A DNA stretch of 64,000 nucleotides from Alphaproteobacteria bacterium (GTDB taxonomy: Bacteria; Pseudomonadota; Alphaproteobacteria; UBA8366; Aestuariispiraceae). Positions 1 through 9,965 of the stretch are shown one piece after another. Position 1 is the stretch's first letter. Each line of letters begins with the position of its first letter. The notes below the pieces were generated by a model, which saw only the letters and a program-made list of their open reading frames with translations, did no database searches and was not told the origin of the DNA. Both the position numbers and the translations under genes were made by a program. Location of the stretch: the NCBI GenBank assembly GCA_033344895.1, contig JAWPMN010000001.1, positions 2,097,501 through 2,161,500 on the forward strand, in the 5' to 3' direction.

Positions 1-1695
<1,695 letters not shown>

Positions 1696-1870
1696 CCATC
1701 TCCCCTTCGCATGACGGTAAATCCCAAACAGGATCTACCCGAACGCTTAGGCGAGTGGGCACCAAATCAAAATAGACAATCTCGCGAGAGACGCCGTCCA
1801 ATCCAATGGATCCGGCCATCACGCAAAACACTCAAAAACGCTTCAATACTTCCTCTTGGTTCCCATCGAC

Positions 1871-1989
1871 GACTTGGTGGCCATAGCGGAGGGCCCAGCA
1901 CCCGATCCCATCCCGAACTCGGCCGTGAAACCCTCCTGCGCCAATGGTACTTCGGCTTAAGCCGCGGGAGAGTAGGTCGCCGCCAAGTC
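1871..1989 (+). rRNA. rrf: 5S ribosomal RNA
   Basis: A 119-base segment starts GACTTGGTGGCCATAGCGG and ends CCGCCAAGTC, so its two ends pair as 5S helix I. The internal CCCGATCCCATCCCGAACTC block is the classic 5S loop region. It follows 23S after a spacer of about 175 bases in which I see no tRNA. The ends are set by the helix and may be off by one or two bases. Confidence 0.95.
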
Positions 1990-2030
1990 TTCCATGGGAA
2001 CCAACACCATGATCCAATACCCAACCCCAA

Positions 2031-2108
<78 letters not shown>

Positions 2109-2123
2109 GCATACAAATACCAT

Positions 2124-2150
2124 AGCCCCGTTCCTCCGAGCGGGGCTTCT
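2124..2150 (+). terminator. Probable terminator of the rRNA operon
   Basis: Inverted repeat AGCCCCG (2124-2130) and CGGGGCT (2141-2147) with a ten-base loop, followed by TCTGCTTT. It lies 16 bases after the tRNA, so it plausibly ends rRNA-tRNA transcription. The U-tract is weak. Confidence 0.7.
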
Positions 2151-2209
2151 GCTTTAGGAAGCAAATACAAAGCAGATCCCCAGACACCCAAAAGGAGGGG
2201 ACGGCGCAG

Positions 2210-2521
2210 CTAATCCGACCCAACAACACGGCAGGAATAGCGTAGATAAAGCGCCTCGGAACTCTCCGAACGCTCCTCCAGTACCGCCTCGCGCCCAAAA
2301 CCCGCGCAATGACGCGCCGCCGCAGCCCCGACCTGCTGTCCAACAGGCGCGACACCAGATCCTCCCGAAACCGCCCGATACAACACAAAATCAGAACCCG
2401 ACCCAACCTCCTCATAAGGGCGGGCCAGAGTGACACAGGCACTGAGCAGCAGTGCCGCCGCAAGGCCTGGCCCATACCTGGCTGGAAGATGGATCATTTG
2501 GGCAATGCGCCTGTCAGGCAT
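2210..2521 (-). CDS. Small putative lipoprotein
   Basis: Encodes 103 residues of no family I recognise. The N-terminus has basic residues, a short hydrophobic stretch and the lipobox-like LLLSAC (cysteine near residue 29), suggesting signal peptidase II processing and membrane anchoring. The rest is short and contains two further cysteines (in RHCAGF and RYSCRV) that could form a disulfide in the periplasm. The start at 2521 has an AAAGGA about 12 bases upstream; an internal ATG at 2497 gives a tighter signal peptide. The gene lies on the strand opposite the rRNA operon and 18 bases downstream of another small gene on the same strand, so the two may be co-transcribed. Function unknown. Confidence 0.55.
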   Translation of the reverse strand: MPDRRIAQMIHLPARYGPGLAAALLLSACVTLARPYEEVGSGSDFVLYRAVSGGSGVAPVGQQVGAAAARHCAGFGREAVLEERSESSEALYLRYSCRVVGSD

Positions 2522-2539
2522 GGCCGTCGGCGTCCTTTG

Positions 2540-3010
2540 TTAGTTCCGATGCGCCAGACAGGGGTCGAGCACGATCTGACTTTTGCCTAGCCGATCGTAG
2601 CCGCCGCTGAAGGTGACGTTGTCGCCAGATTGCATCCCGTTGGTCTGATACGCAATGCAGAGGACTTGGACCTGATCCTCGGGACACATGATCAGATAGG
2701 CCAGAGCGCCGTCGCTTCCGACATGCGTAAGCCTGCCTGGAATTGCCATGTTCAACCGCCCGTCATGATCGGGGACACGGTCGATCCAGTCTGAATTGGT
2801 TTCACATCTGGTGGGATGGCGCGGCGAGGTGTCCGCCGCGGCAAACGGACCAGCCGGGTCGCAGCACGGTTTAGCCATGGCCTTCCGAAGGGAAGGAGCG
2901 GTGATACCAAGGGTGGTGATCACAAGGGTCGCAGTGGCCGCAAATAAGGAGATGCCCTGCACCGGGGACTCCCGCTTGAGATGTTTGTTGCCCCTGTTGT
3001 CGACCGGCAT
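2540..3010 (-). CDS. Hypothetical membrane-anchored or secreted protein
   Basis: Encodes 156 residues. A hydrophobic segment at about residues 19-39, after a basic N-terminus, looks like an uncleaved signal anchor. The remainder carries several cysteines (KPCCDP, RCETN, IMCPED, VLCIAY, DPCLAHR), consistent with an oxidised periplasmic domain. The C-terminal part alternates short strand-like segments and ends VLDPCLAHR. I cannot assign a family. Codon use is GC-rich and ordinary for the window, which supports a real gene. It is followed on the same strand by the small putative lipoprotein. Start choice is uncertain because no clear Shine-Dalgarno is seen upstream of 3010. The 279 bases between this gene and the EF-hand gene hold nothing I can name. 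Confidence 0.6.
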   Translation of the reverse strand: MPVDNRGNKHLKRESPVQGISLFAATATLVITTLGITAPSLRKAMAKPCCDPAGPFAAADTSPRHPTRCETNSDWIDRVPDHDGRLNMAIPGRLTHVGSDGALAYLIMCPEDQVQVLCIAYQTNGMQSGDNVTFSGGYDRLGKSQIVLDPCLAHRN

Positions 3011-3289
3011 GGTGTTTGGGTCAATGGCGCGCGGAGGCGCGAACGGGGGCGGATGTCTTGGCGGGGCCCGTTGGCGGCCCTGACCGCGTCGAACGGTGTT
3101 TCAGTCCGTCGCAAGGGGGCCAAGACACGGTTTGTGACACGGGCCAAAAAATATTTCAGGGCGGGGCTCCTCTCCCTCTTGCAGGTCCTCCCGGGACATC
3201 CCAATTCTTCGCGCGGGGCGGGACGGTTCCTGCCCGCGGCATCGACTAGGACGATGCCGGCATACCTGTAAAAGTGGAGAATTGCGGCA

Positions 3290-3538
3290 ATGAAACGTGT
3301 CGCATCCGCGCTCGCGGTAGCAGCGCTTCTGACTTCGTCTCTGGCCCACGCCGACGAAGCGGTCTTCAAATCTGCCGACATGAACGGTGACGGTGCGATG
3401 AGCGCCGAAGAATTCAAGGAAGCCTTCCCGTCGCTCAGCGGTGACGCCTTCACGTCCGCCGATACGGACGCGAACGGCTCGGTCAGTGCCGACGAATTCG
3501 CGGCGGCTGCCGCGGCCGGCACGATCGCGCTGGAATAA
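3290..3538 (+). CDS. Secreted EF-hand calcium-binding protein
   Basis: An 82-residue protein with a Sec signal peptide (basic MKR, hydrophobic core, predicted cut after AHA near residue 21). Two canonical EF-hand loops follow, DMNGDGAMSAEE and DTDANGSVSADE, each with acidic or polar residues at positions 1, 3, 5, 9 and 12. It should be exported to the periplasm and bind two calcium ions. The ligand or partner is unknown. A GTGGAGAA ribosome-binding site lies just upstream, and a strong terminator follows 34 bases after the stop, so it is a single-gene transcript. Confidence 0.88.
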   Translation: MKRVASALAVAALLTSSLAHADEAVFKSADMNGDGAMSAEEFKEAFPSLSGDAFTSADTDANGSVSADEFAAAAAAGTIALE

Positions 3539-3571
3539 CCTGCGACGCATCACATTTGCATGACTGACGAC

Positions 3572-3602
3572 TGCCCCCGCCGCTTGGCGGGGGCATTTTT
3601 TG
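3572..3602 (+). terminator. Intrinsic terminator after the EF-hand gene
   Basis: Perfect 10-bp stem TGCCCCCGCC/GGCGGGGGCA (3572-3581 and 3586-3595) with GCTT loop, followed by TTTTTTG. Confidence 0.93.
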
Positions 3603-3732
3603 TGCGCACGGCATTCGCCGAAATCGAAGATGCACAAGACTGCACCATCGGCTAGAAAACGGTCGTAACCGATCGGCGCTGCTTCGGGAGAGCGCTGCCT
3701 GTCGGGTCACCTAACCCAATTCAGAGACGCAC

Positions 3733-5082
3733 ATGCCCGAGACAGTCATTCGCCCCCAATCAGACGACCTGGACAGCGCGCAGGGCGCGCCATCTGTTCA
3801 CAGCGAACGATGCTCCGTTCTGGTCATCGGTGGCGGCCCGGCAGGATCGACCACTGCGGCGCTGTTGGCGGAACGCGGTATCGACGTTCTGCTGCTGGAA
3901 AAGGAACGGCATCCGCGGTTTCACATCGGTGAATCCCTGTTGCCCCGAAACATCCCGATTCTGCGTCGGCTCGGGCTTGAGACCCGGTTGGAGGAGATCG
4001 GGGTTCTGAAGCGAGGGGCAGACTTCTCGGTCCCGGATGGCAGCCGCCATGTCGTGTTCAATTTCTGCGAGGCCCTCCGGCCGGACGAGCCCACCGCGTT
4101 TCAGGTCCGCCGTTCCGAATTCGACCATATGTTGATCGAGAATGCGGAACGTATCGGCGCCCGAGTCTTTCAGGAGACGCGTCTGGACGATCTCGAGATA
4201 CGGGACGATGGCGTCACTGCCCGGGCCGTGTCCCGGGACGGCCAGGCGGTGATTGTTGATGCCGACTGGGTCGTCGATGCGACCGGCCGGGACAGTTACC
4301 TGAGCCGCAAGCTGGGGCTAAAGAAACGCGATCCGCGCCATGCCAGCGCCGCAGTATTCGGTCATTTTGACGGTGTTGCCCGGCGCCCGGGGCAGGAGGC
4401 CGGCAATATCAGTATCTACTGGTTTGACCAGGGATGGTTCTGGGTCATTCCGCTTCGTGATGGCTGCACCAGCGTCGGAATGGTCTGCTACCCGCGCTAT
4501 CTGAAGGATCGGGGCAGCAGCCTGGAGGCGTTGTTTTTCGAGACGGTAGGCAAGACGCCCGGACTGGCCGAACGGATGCAGGCGGCCCGGGCCAGGGACG
4601 GGGTCCAGGGTACCGGCAATTTTTCCTATCGGTCGACGCGCATGTCGGGGGAGCGCTTTCTCCTGGTCGGCGATGCCTATGCCTTCATCGATCCGGTCTT
4701 TTCCAGCGGCGTCTATCTGGCGATGCAGGGCGCCGAATATGCCGCCGATGCGGTCGAAAGCTGTCTGAAGGACCCGAAAGGGGAGGCCCGCTACCGCCGC
4801 CGCTACGAACGCCGGGTGAAGCGCGGCCTGCGGGTTTTTTCCTGGTTCATCTACCGCTTCACCAGCCCGGCCTTCCGGACATTGTTCACACGCCCGACAA
4901 ACAGGTTCTCGCTGCGTGCCGCGGTGATTTCGGTCCTCTCAGGCGATGTCTATGGTCGAACCGTTCTTTGGCCGCGCCTGATGCTGTTTCGGGCGGTCTA
5001 CTGGGTGACCAGCGCCCTTCTTTGGCGCCGGGGAGGCGTCTATCGCGGCCGGCTGGAGGAACACGAAGCCCCATTCAGCTGA
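3733..5082 (+). CDS. FAD-dependent halogenase-like oxidoreductase
   Basis: A 449-residue flavoprotein of the tryptophan-halogenase/geranylgeranyl-reductase fold. The FAD Rossmann motif GGGPAG is at residues 33-38, the flavin region HIGESLLP at about 64-71, and the second FAD motif LVGDAYAFIDP near 311-321. The signature WxWxIP of flavin halogenases is present as WFWVIP (235-240), and K93 in LKRGADF sits where phenol/pyrrole-type halogenases keep their essential lysine. In the known family, reduced flavin and O2 oxidise a halide to hypohalous acid that is channelled to the lysine. It lies next to an aryl-polyene-type cluster, so halogenation of the aryl head group is a reasonable inference. 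A non-halogenating dehydrogenase remains possible because some relatives keep these motifs. It overlaps the convergent DUF218 gene by eight bases. Confidence 0.82.
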   Translation: MPETVIRPQSDDLDSAQGAPSVHSERCSVLVIGGGPAGSTTAALLAERGIDVLLLEKERHPRFHIGESLLPRNIPILRRLGLETRLEEIGVLKRGADFSVPDGSRHVVFNFCEALRPDEPTAFQVRRSEFDHMLIENAERIGARVFQETRLDDLEIRDDGVTARAVSRDGQAVIVDADWVVDATGRDSYLSRKLGLKKRDPRHASAAVFGHFDGVARRPGQEAGNISIYWFDQGWFWVIPLRDGCTSVGMVCYPRYLKDRGSSLEALFFETVGKTPGLAERMQAARARDGVQGTGNFSYRSTRMSGERFLLVGDAYAFIDPVFSSGVYLAMQGAEYAADAVESCLKDPKGEARYRRRYERRVKRGLRVFSWFIYRFTSPAFRTLFTRPTNRFSLRAAVISVLSGDVYGRTVLWPRLMLFRAVYWVTSALLWRRGGVYRGRLEEHEAPFS

Positions 5083-5803
5083 CGCGGGCCAGCATCCGCT
5101 CCCGGCGAAACAGGCGCGCCAGCGACCGGCCGACAAAGTACCAATGAATGAAAAATGCCTCCAGCAGCAGTCTGGAACAGAATGCCGCGCTCCAAATCAT
5201 TTGAGCTTCGGCGGCGCAGAGTGTGGGGCGCATGCCGAGCCCGCGTGCCAGGACGTCTATCCGGGCCAGGTGATACCGGTTCGAGACAATGATCGGCACC
5301 GTACTTTCGGCCGTGAAATGACCGCGGGCGGCGCGGAGATTCTCCAGCGTATTTCGGGAGCTTTCCTCGCAGAGGATACGGTCGTCGGGGGTGCCCTGCG
5401 CCTGCAGCCATTGCCGGCCGGCCATGGCTTCGCTCAATTCGGCGCCGGGCCGTGTGGCTCCGCCCAGAATGATGATCTGTCCGTCGGGAAAGGTGGCGGC
5501 ACGGGACAGGCGCGCCCTGAAATCCGGAACCGGCGATCCGTCGGATGCAAGGCAGACTCCCGGTACAAGGATTGTCGGTGGGGGCCTGACCCGCCGCGCT
5601 GGTTCGACCGTACTCGGTGTCTTGGCGGCGTGGCGCGCGACCCGTGCGAGACAGAGCAGCAGGCTGATTCCGCCCGTCAGGACGATGCCGGCGCAGGAGG
5701 CCAGCAGCATTGCCAGGCCGTCCGGCCCCATGCTGCGCAATCGGCCGAAGCGGGACGGCACGCTTTTCGAGACGTCATGAACGGGTCCGAACGCGTCGGC
5801 CAT
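5075..5803 (-). CDS. YdcF/SanA-like DUF218 membrane protein
   Basis: Encodes about 242 residues from the ATG at 5803. A transmembrane helix lies near residues 30-52. The DUF218 domain follows, with LVPG (strand 1), QIIILGGATRPG, LCEESSRNTLENLRAA and VSNRYHLAR, the last matching the family's conserved Asn-Thr...Asn and Ser-x-x-(Y/F)-H positions. DUF218 proteins are envelope proteins linked to cell-wall precursor metabolism or vancomycin sensitivity; the reaction is generally unknown. An upstream GTG at 5941 in the same frame would add 46 residues that look non-coding. It is divergent from the acyl-carrier-protein operon and convergent with the halogenase-like gene, inside the pigment locus. 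A role in that pathway is possible but not shown. Confidence 0.75.
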   Translation of the reverse strand: MADAFGPVHDVSKSVPSRFGRLRSMGPDGLAMLLASCAGIVLTGGISLLLCLARVARHAAKTPSTVEPARRVRPPPTILVPGVCLASDGSPVPDFRARLSRAATFPDGQIIILGGATRPGAELSEAMAGRQWLQAQGTPDDRILCEESSRNTLENLRAARGHFTAESTVPIIVSNRYHLARIDVLARGLGMRPTLCAAEAQMIWSAAFCSRLLLEAFFIHWYFVGRSLARLFRRERMLARVS

Positions 5804-5809
5804 GGTTTC

Positions 5810-5827
5810 GCGGAGCCGAAGCTCCGC
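5810..5827. other. Perfect hairpin in the divergent intergenic region
   Basis: GCGGAGC (5810-5816), CGAA loop, GCTCCGC (5821-5827). On the minus strand it lies just upstream of the chosen ATG of the DUF218 gene, so it could occlude that gene's ribosome-binding region. Confidence 0.4.
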
Positions 5828-5982
5828 CCCCTTCTCACTTGCCCCTATCGATGGTTTGTCATATCTAACGCCAAGGCAATTAGCACGGTCGTAATCCCAG
5901 AATTTCAATAAGAATTTCGATCTGCGGCGCGCTCTCCTCACGTAGAGCCGGATGCAAGATGAGTTGAAAAGGTGGAAGGTAA

Positions 5983-6252
5983 GTGTCGGAAAAGTCGGCC
6001 TTTCAGGTAGAAGTCGCGGAATTGATCATTGAGGCCCTGCATCTCGAGGATGTTTCGCCCGAGGACATCGATCCCGACGAACCTCTGTTCGGGGAAGGCT
6101 TGGGGCTCGATTCCATCGATGCGCTCGAACTTTCCCTGGAAATCTCGCAACGCTATAACTACACCATTCGGTCGGACGATCCCGAGATTCAGAAAATCTT
6201 CGGCTCGCTGCGCACGTTGACGGAGGCGATCGAGGCCAACCGCGGAGGATGA
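5983..6252 (+). CDS. Acyl carrier protein of the polyene operon
   Basis: An 89-residue acyl carrier protein. The phosphopantetheine attachment serine is S44 in GLDSIDALEL, flanked by the usual acidic helices. It would carry the growing polyene chain on a thioester for the ketosynthase, ketoreductase and dehydratases encoded downstream. The GTG start at 5983 is supported by GGAAGG a few bases upstream; this is the first gene of the operon. Characterised aryl-polyene clusters often have two carrier proteins, but only one is visible here. The downstream membrane-protein gene starts six bases after the stop. Confidence 0.92.
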   Translation: MSEKSAFQVEVAELIIEALHLEDVSPEDIDPDEPLFGEGLGLDSIDALELSLEISQRYNYTIRSDDPEIQKIFGSLRTLTEAIEANRGG

Positions 6253-6258
6253 TGGGCG

Positions 6259-6891
6259 ATGGTGTTGCAGATTCTGCGGCTTCTGATTCCCGTCCTCACG
6301 ATTGCCGGCGTTCACCTCTGCATCGTCTATGGCTTCGGTCTCTATGCCCTGACTTGTCTTGCTGCGGCCGTGGGCATCAACGCGATTCTGGTTGCGCTGA
6401 CACAGGGCGCGCGGGGCCTGTTCTGGATCCTGACCGGTGTGGCGGCAACCCTGGCGGCGGCGCAGATTCTGGCGGTATTTGCCGAGCCTGACATGGCGCG
6501 TATCGTCGCCTTGCCGCCCATTCTGATCCACGGATGGTTTGCCTGGATGTTCGGACGCACCTTGTTGCCGGGCCATGAACCTTTGATCCGCCGGTTCAGC
6601 CGCCTGCACAGGGACAGGTTCCCGACCGAACTGGAACGCTATACCCGTATCCTCACCATCCTCTGGACCGTATTGCTGGGCGCCTTGACGATTGCATCCG
6701 CGGGACTTGGCCTCATGGCGACGCCGGAGACATGGTCCTGGAGCGTGAACATCGCAATGCCGTTGATCTGCGTCTCCTTCTTCCTGGGCGAACATGCCTA
6801 TCGCGGCATCGTCTTTCGCCATATCGGTGGCAATTCGCCGGTGGAAACGATGCGCACCCTGTTGAGCCCGAAGACCTGGATCGCACCGTGA
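6259..6891 (+). CDS. Integral membrane protein of aryl-polyene clusters (COG4648-like)
   Basis: A 210-residue protein with about six transmembrane helices (about residues 5-30, 30-50, 53-75, 82-103, 130-152 and 158-178) and a loop with RRFSRLHRDRFP. Membrane proteins of this type (COG4648) accompany aryl-polyene ligases and acyltransferases in many Gram-negative genomes; their biochemical role is not established. The ATG at 6259 follows GGAGGA of the previous gene's end. The stop overlaps the next gene's GTG as GTGA, showing translational coupling. It probably sits in the inner membrane and helps pass the polyene intermediate to membrane enzymes; that is inference. Confidence 0.8.
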   Translation: MVLQILRLLIPVLTIAGVHLCIVYGFGLYALTCLAAAVGINAILVALTQGARGLFWILTGVAATLAAAQILAVFAEPDMARIVALPPILIHGWFAWMFGRTLLPGHEPLIRRFSRLHRDRFPTELERYTRILTILWTVLLGALTIASAGLGLMATPETWSWSVNIAMPLICVSFFLGEHAYRGIVFRHIGGNSPVETMRTLLSPKTWIAP

Positions 6892-8507
6892 CGGGCCCGG
6901 CGCTGATTCTCAGCGACGAAGGGCCGGTTTCGCGCGAACAAATCTTCGCGGCGGGCGCGGAACTGGCGCACCGTCTCGCGGCGGCGGCGCCCGGACCGAT
7001 CATGCCGCTCTGCAGCCGCCGTCGGGATCTCTTCGCGGCGGTCGTCGCGGGCCAGCAGGCTGGGCGAGAGATCATCCTGCCGCCCGATGACGCCCGCAGC
7101 GCGATTCGTTCGGTGCTCGGTCGATACGGATCGGCCGTGGTTCTGCTGTCAGCCCACGACCCCGATGTAAACGGCGTGGAATGCCTGCGGGTGACCGACG
7201 ATTTGTTCGGCGCGGCCGCTGCGGGGACCAGCATGGTCTGGCGAAAGGATTGCGGCGTCACGCTCTACACGTCCGGATCGACGGGGGAGCCGGTTGCGCA
7301 TCGCCATGACCGAAGCTTCTTTGACGCCGGTGCCGCAGCCTGGCGACGCATTCTGGGAACGGATGAAGGGCCGGTGAGCATGGTCGTCACCGTTCCCGGA
7401 CAGCATATGTTCGGCTTCGAATCCAGTGTGCTGTTGCCGCTTGGCACGGATACCGTATCGGTTCTGGACGCGCGTCCCTTCTTCGCCGCGGATATCGTCC
7501 GGGCGCTGCAGGCCGTTCCCGATCGAAGGGTCCTCATTCTGACGCCCCTGCATCTCCGCGCCCTGGTCGAGACCGGAGAACGCCCGCCCCCGATCGATCG
7601 CGCGGTCGTCGCGACGGCGCCGCTGGATGCAGACCTTGCCGCCCGGGGAGAAGACCTGCTCGGCGGGCCGATCCTCGAAGTCTATGGCAGTACGGAAACC
7701 GGGATGCTGGCAACCCGACGCACAGCATTGGGGGAGGATTTTCGCCCGCGCCTGGATGTCGGGCTGACCATAGAAACCGATGGCCAAGCTACGGCGCGCG
7801 GGGCGTTTCTGGGCGAAGGATTGGTGCTGAACGACCGGCTTGAGCCGACGGAGACCGGTTTCCGACTGGTTGCGCGGGACCGCGATCTTTTGAAGGTCGC
7901 CGGCAAGCGCGCCTCCCTGGCAGGGCTGACCGCCGCGTTGAACGACCTGCCTATGGTCCGCGACGGGGTCGTGCTGCCGCCTGCCGAACAGAACGAGGGG
8001 CATACCGCCGCCGCGCGGCCCGTCGCGGCCGTGGTTGCGGAGCCGGGTACTTCCGCCGATGACATTCGCCGTGGCATGCGTCAGCGCGTCCCATCGGTCT
8101 TTGTCCCGCGGCGCGTAGCCTTCTTGGACGATCTGCCAAGAACGGCCGTGGGTAAGGTCCAGGTGGAAACGGTGCGTGCGCTGATCGAGGAGGAGGCCGG
8201 ATCTGCGATTTTGCTGCAGGAACCGGCCTTCACGATCTCAGACGAACATCCAGCTCTGCCCGGGCATTTTCCGGGAAATCCAATCGTTCCGGGGGCTGTG
8301 ACGTTGGATCATGCGATTGCGGCCGCTGGGCTGAGGTCCGTCGAGGTCCTGCTGTCGGTCCGGTTTCACGATGTTCTGCGCGCCGGCGAACGCTGCACGG
8401 TCGCCAAGCGGGCAATCGGCGACGGGACCAGGGTTGCACTGGAATGCAAGTCGGGGGACAGACGTATTCTGTCGGCAAAGGTCGCGATCCGCGGGGAGGC
8501 AGCGTGA
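6888..8507 (+). CDS. Acyl/aryl-AMP ligase fused to hydroxyacyl-ACP dehydratase
   Basis: Encodes 539 residues from the GTG at 6888, which overlaps the previous stop. Residues 1-440 are an ANL adenylating enzyme: phosphate loop YTSGSTGEP near 126-134, the A5 motif YGSTETG near 265-271, and RDRDLLKVAGKR as the hinge region. The last 100 residues form a FabZ/FabA hotdog fold with GHFPGNPIVPG near 459-469, including the catalytic histidine. The ligase should activate an aromatic acid (for example a hydroxybenzoate) and load it on the carrier protein; the dehydratase would form the double bonds. In E. coli these are separate proteins (ApeH and ApeI types), so this is a natural fusion. The phosphate-loop lysine position reads GEP rather than GKP, which deserves notice. 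Confidence 0.85.
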   Translation: MTGPALILSDEGPVSREQIFAAGAELAHRLAAAAPGPIMPLCSRRRDLFAAVVAGQQAGREIILPPDDARSAIRSVLGRYGSAVVLLSAHDPDVNGVECLRVTDDLFGAAAAGTSMVWRKDCGVTLYTSGSTGEPVAHRHDRSFFDAGAAAWRRILGTDEGPVSMVVTVPGQHMFGFESSVLLPLGTDTVSVLDARPFFAADIVRALQAVPDRRVLILTPLHLRALVETGERPPPIDRAVVATAPLDADLAARGEDLLGGPILEVYGSTETGMLATRRTALGEDFRPRLDVGLTIETDGQATARGAFLGEGLVLNDRLEPTETGFRLVARDRDLLKVAGKRASLAGLTAALNDLPMVRDGVVLPPAEQNEGHTAAARPVAAVVAEPGTSADDIRRGMRQRVPSVFVPRRVAFLDDLPRTAVGKVQVETVRALIEEEAGSAILLQEPAFTISDEHPALPGHFPGNPIVPGAVTLDHAIAAAGLRSVEVLLSVRFHDVLRAGERCTVAKRAIGDGTRVALECKSGDRRILSAKVAIRGEAA

Positions 8508-9409
8508 ATGGGGCGACGAACAGACCGAGCGAATGGGCCGGCCGCGCCGAACGCGGCAGCCCGTTTCTAATTCGCTTCATTGTCTGGGTTGCCCGCAATA
8601 TCGGCCGGGGGACGGCCCGGTTCCTGCTGCACCCGATCAGTCTCTATTTCGTGATCATGGCGCCGAATGCGCGGCGCCATTCGGCCGCCTTTCTGTCCCG
8701 GGTCCACGACCGGCCTGTCGGGATCGGGGCGGTTTACGGTCATTTCCACAGCTTTGCTGCGACGATCCTGGATCGTGTCTTTTTCCTGACCGACCGGTTC
8801 GACGTGTTTCGGTTGGAGTTTGATGGACTGGACGCCATCGACAAGGCGGTCGAGAACGGGCGCGGCGCCATTCTGGTCGGGGCGCATTTCGGCAGTTTCG
8901 ACGCGATGCGGGCATTGGCCCGCAAGCGGCCGGATCTGCGTCTCAAGGTGCTGATGCATGAGGGGCCGGATGGCCGGGTCGCGGCCGCCCTGAACCGGAT
9001 CAATCCGGAACTGGCGGACACGGTTATCCCTTTGGGACGGCCGGAAAGCATGTTGCGGGTCGGCGAATGGCTGCGTGACGGTGGGGCCATCGGTATACTG
9101 GGCGACCGGGTGCCGGCCGGGGACAAGACGCTGCGTCAACCCTTCCTCGGCGCCCCGGCGGGATTCCCGATCTCACCCTGGATTCTGGCCGCTGTGACGG
9201 GGGCGCCGGTGGTGATGTTTGCCGGCGTGTACCAGGGTGGCAATCGCTATATGATACGGTTCCGGTACCTCGCAGAGCGGGTGCGACGGGAAAGGGGCGG
9301 GAAGACCTCCGCCATCGAACAGGAGCTCTCGCGTTACGTGGAAACACTTGAAAGATGGGTTCGGGCTCATCCCGGGAACTGGTTCAACTTCTATGATTTC
9401 TGGCATTAG
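8504..9409 (+). CDS. LpxL/HtrB-family acyltransferase
   Basis: Encodes 301 residues from GTG 8504, overlapping the previous stop as GTGA. It belongs to the lysophospholipid/lipid A acyltransferase family, with the catalytic H-x4-D as HFGSFD near residue 127, a conserved GDRVPAG block and the ending WFNFYDFW, as in lipid A lauroyltransferases. In aryl-polyene clusters such enzymes are thought to transfer the polyene or a fatty acyl group to the lipid carrier at the inner membrane. A hydrophobic N-terminal segment (FIVWVARNIG to LYFVIMA) supports membrane attachment. It is not a lipid A biosynthesis copy by context. Confidence 0.85.
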   Translation: MNGATNRPSEWAGRAERGSPFLIRFIVWVARNIGRGTARFLLHPISLYFVIMAPNARRHSAAFLSRVHDRPVGIGAVYGHFHSFAATILDRVFFLTDRFDVFRLEFDGLDAIDKAVENGRGAILVGAHFGSFDAMRALARKRPDLRLKVLMHEGPDGRVAAALNRINPELADTVIPLGRPESMLRVGEWLRDGGAIGILGDRVPAGDKTLRQPFLGAPAGFPISPWILAAVTGAPVVMFAGVYQGGNRYMIRFRYLAERVRRERGGKTSAIEQELSRYVETLERWVRAHPGNWFNFYDFWH

Positions 9410-9965
9410 GGCGAGTGTCGCAGTCCTGTTGATCTGCTGGTCCGCTGTCGCAGGGGCGTCGGACTGGGGGCTGTCGGAACTCGGCGAAGCCCTGGGCAAT
9501 GCGACCGAAGGCCGGGTTGGATTCCGCGAAGAACGAACGGTTGCTTACCTCTCTTCGCCACTTGTTTCGACCGGCTATGTCGCCCGCCATGGAGACCGCA
9601 TCGAAAAGCATGTCGTCGCGCCGAAAAGAGAAAGTCTGATTCTGGATGGCGCCAACATGGAGGTGGAATCCGAGGATGGCTGGCAAAGCTACGACGTCGA
9701 CGACCACCCCATGCTGCGGGGCCTGTCCGCTGCACTGCAGGCCGGGCTGACCGGCCGCTTCGGTCCTGCCGAAGATGTGTTCGATATCGCGTTGAAGGGG
9801 GATCGCGATGGATGGTCGATATTCCTGTCGCCGAAGCCGGGGGCGGTCGCGGAAGCGGTCGAGGAAATCGTGCTGCAGGGGGCGGACGATCGTATCGAAA
9901 CGATAGACATCCGTTCGACGGATGGCGATCGCAGCACCATGACCCTGCTGCATGACGACGAATGA
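9393..9965 (+). CDS. LolA-like outer-membrane carrier protein
   Basis: Encodes 190 residues from ATG 9393, with a signal peptide (hydrophobic ASVAVLLICWSAVAGAS). The fold is LolA-like: GRVGFREERTVAYLSSPLVSTGYVA resembles the strand that lines the LolA cavity (shown here only in part as FREERTVAYL), followed by alternating strands and DDHPMLRGL. Such proteins occur in polyene clusters beside an MMPL exporter and probably ferry the lipid-like pigment across the periplasm to the outer membrane. The start overlaps the acyltransferase end by 17 bases; the stop overlaps the MMPL start as ATGA. Confidence 0.82.
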   Translation: MISGIRASVAVLLICWSAVAGASDWGLSELGEALGNATEGRVGFREERTVAYLSSPLVSTGYVARHGDRIEKHVVAPKRESLILDGANMEVESEDGWQSYDVDDHPMLRGLSAALQAGLTGRFGPAEDVFDIALKGDRDGWSIFLSPKPGAVAEAVEEIVLQGADDRIETIDIRSTDGDRSTMTLLHDDE

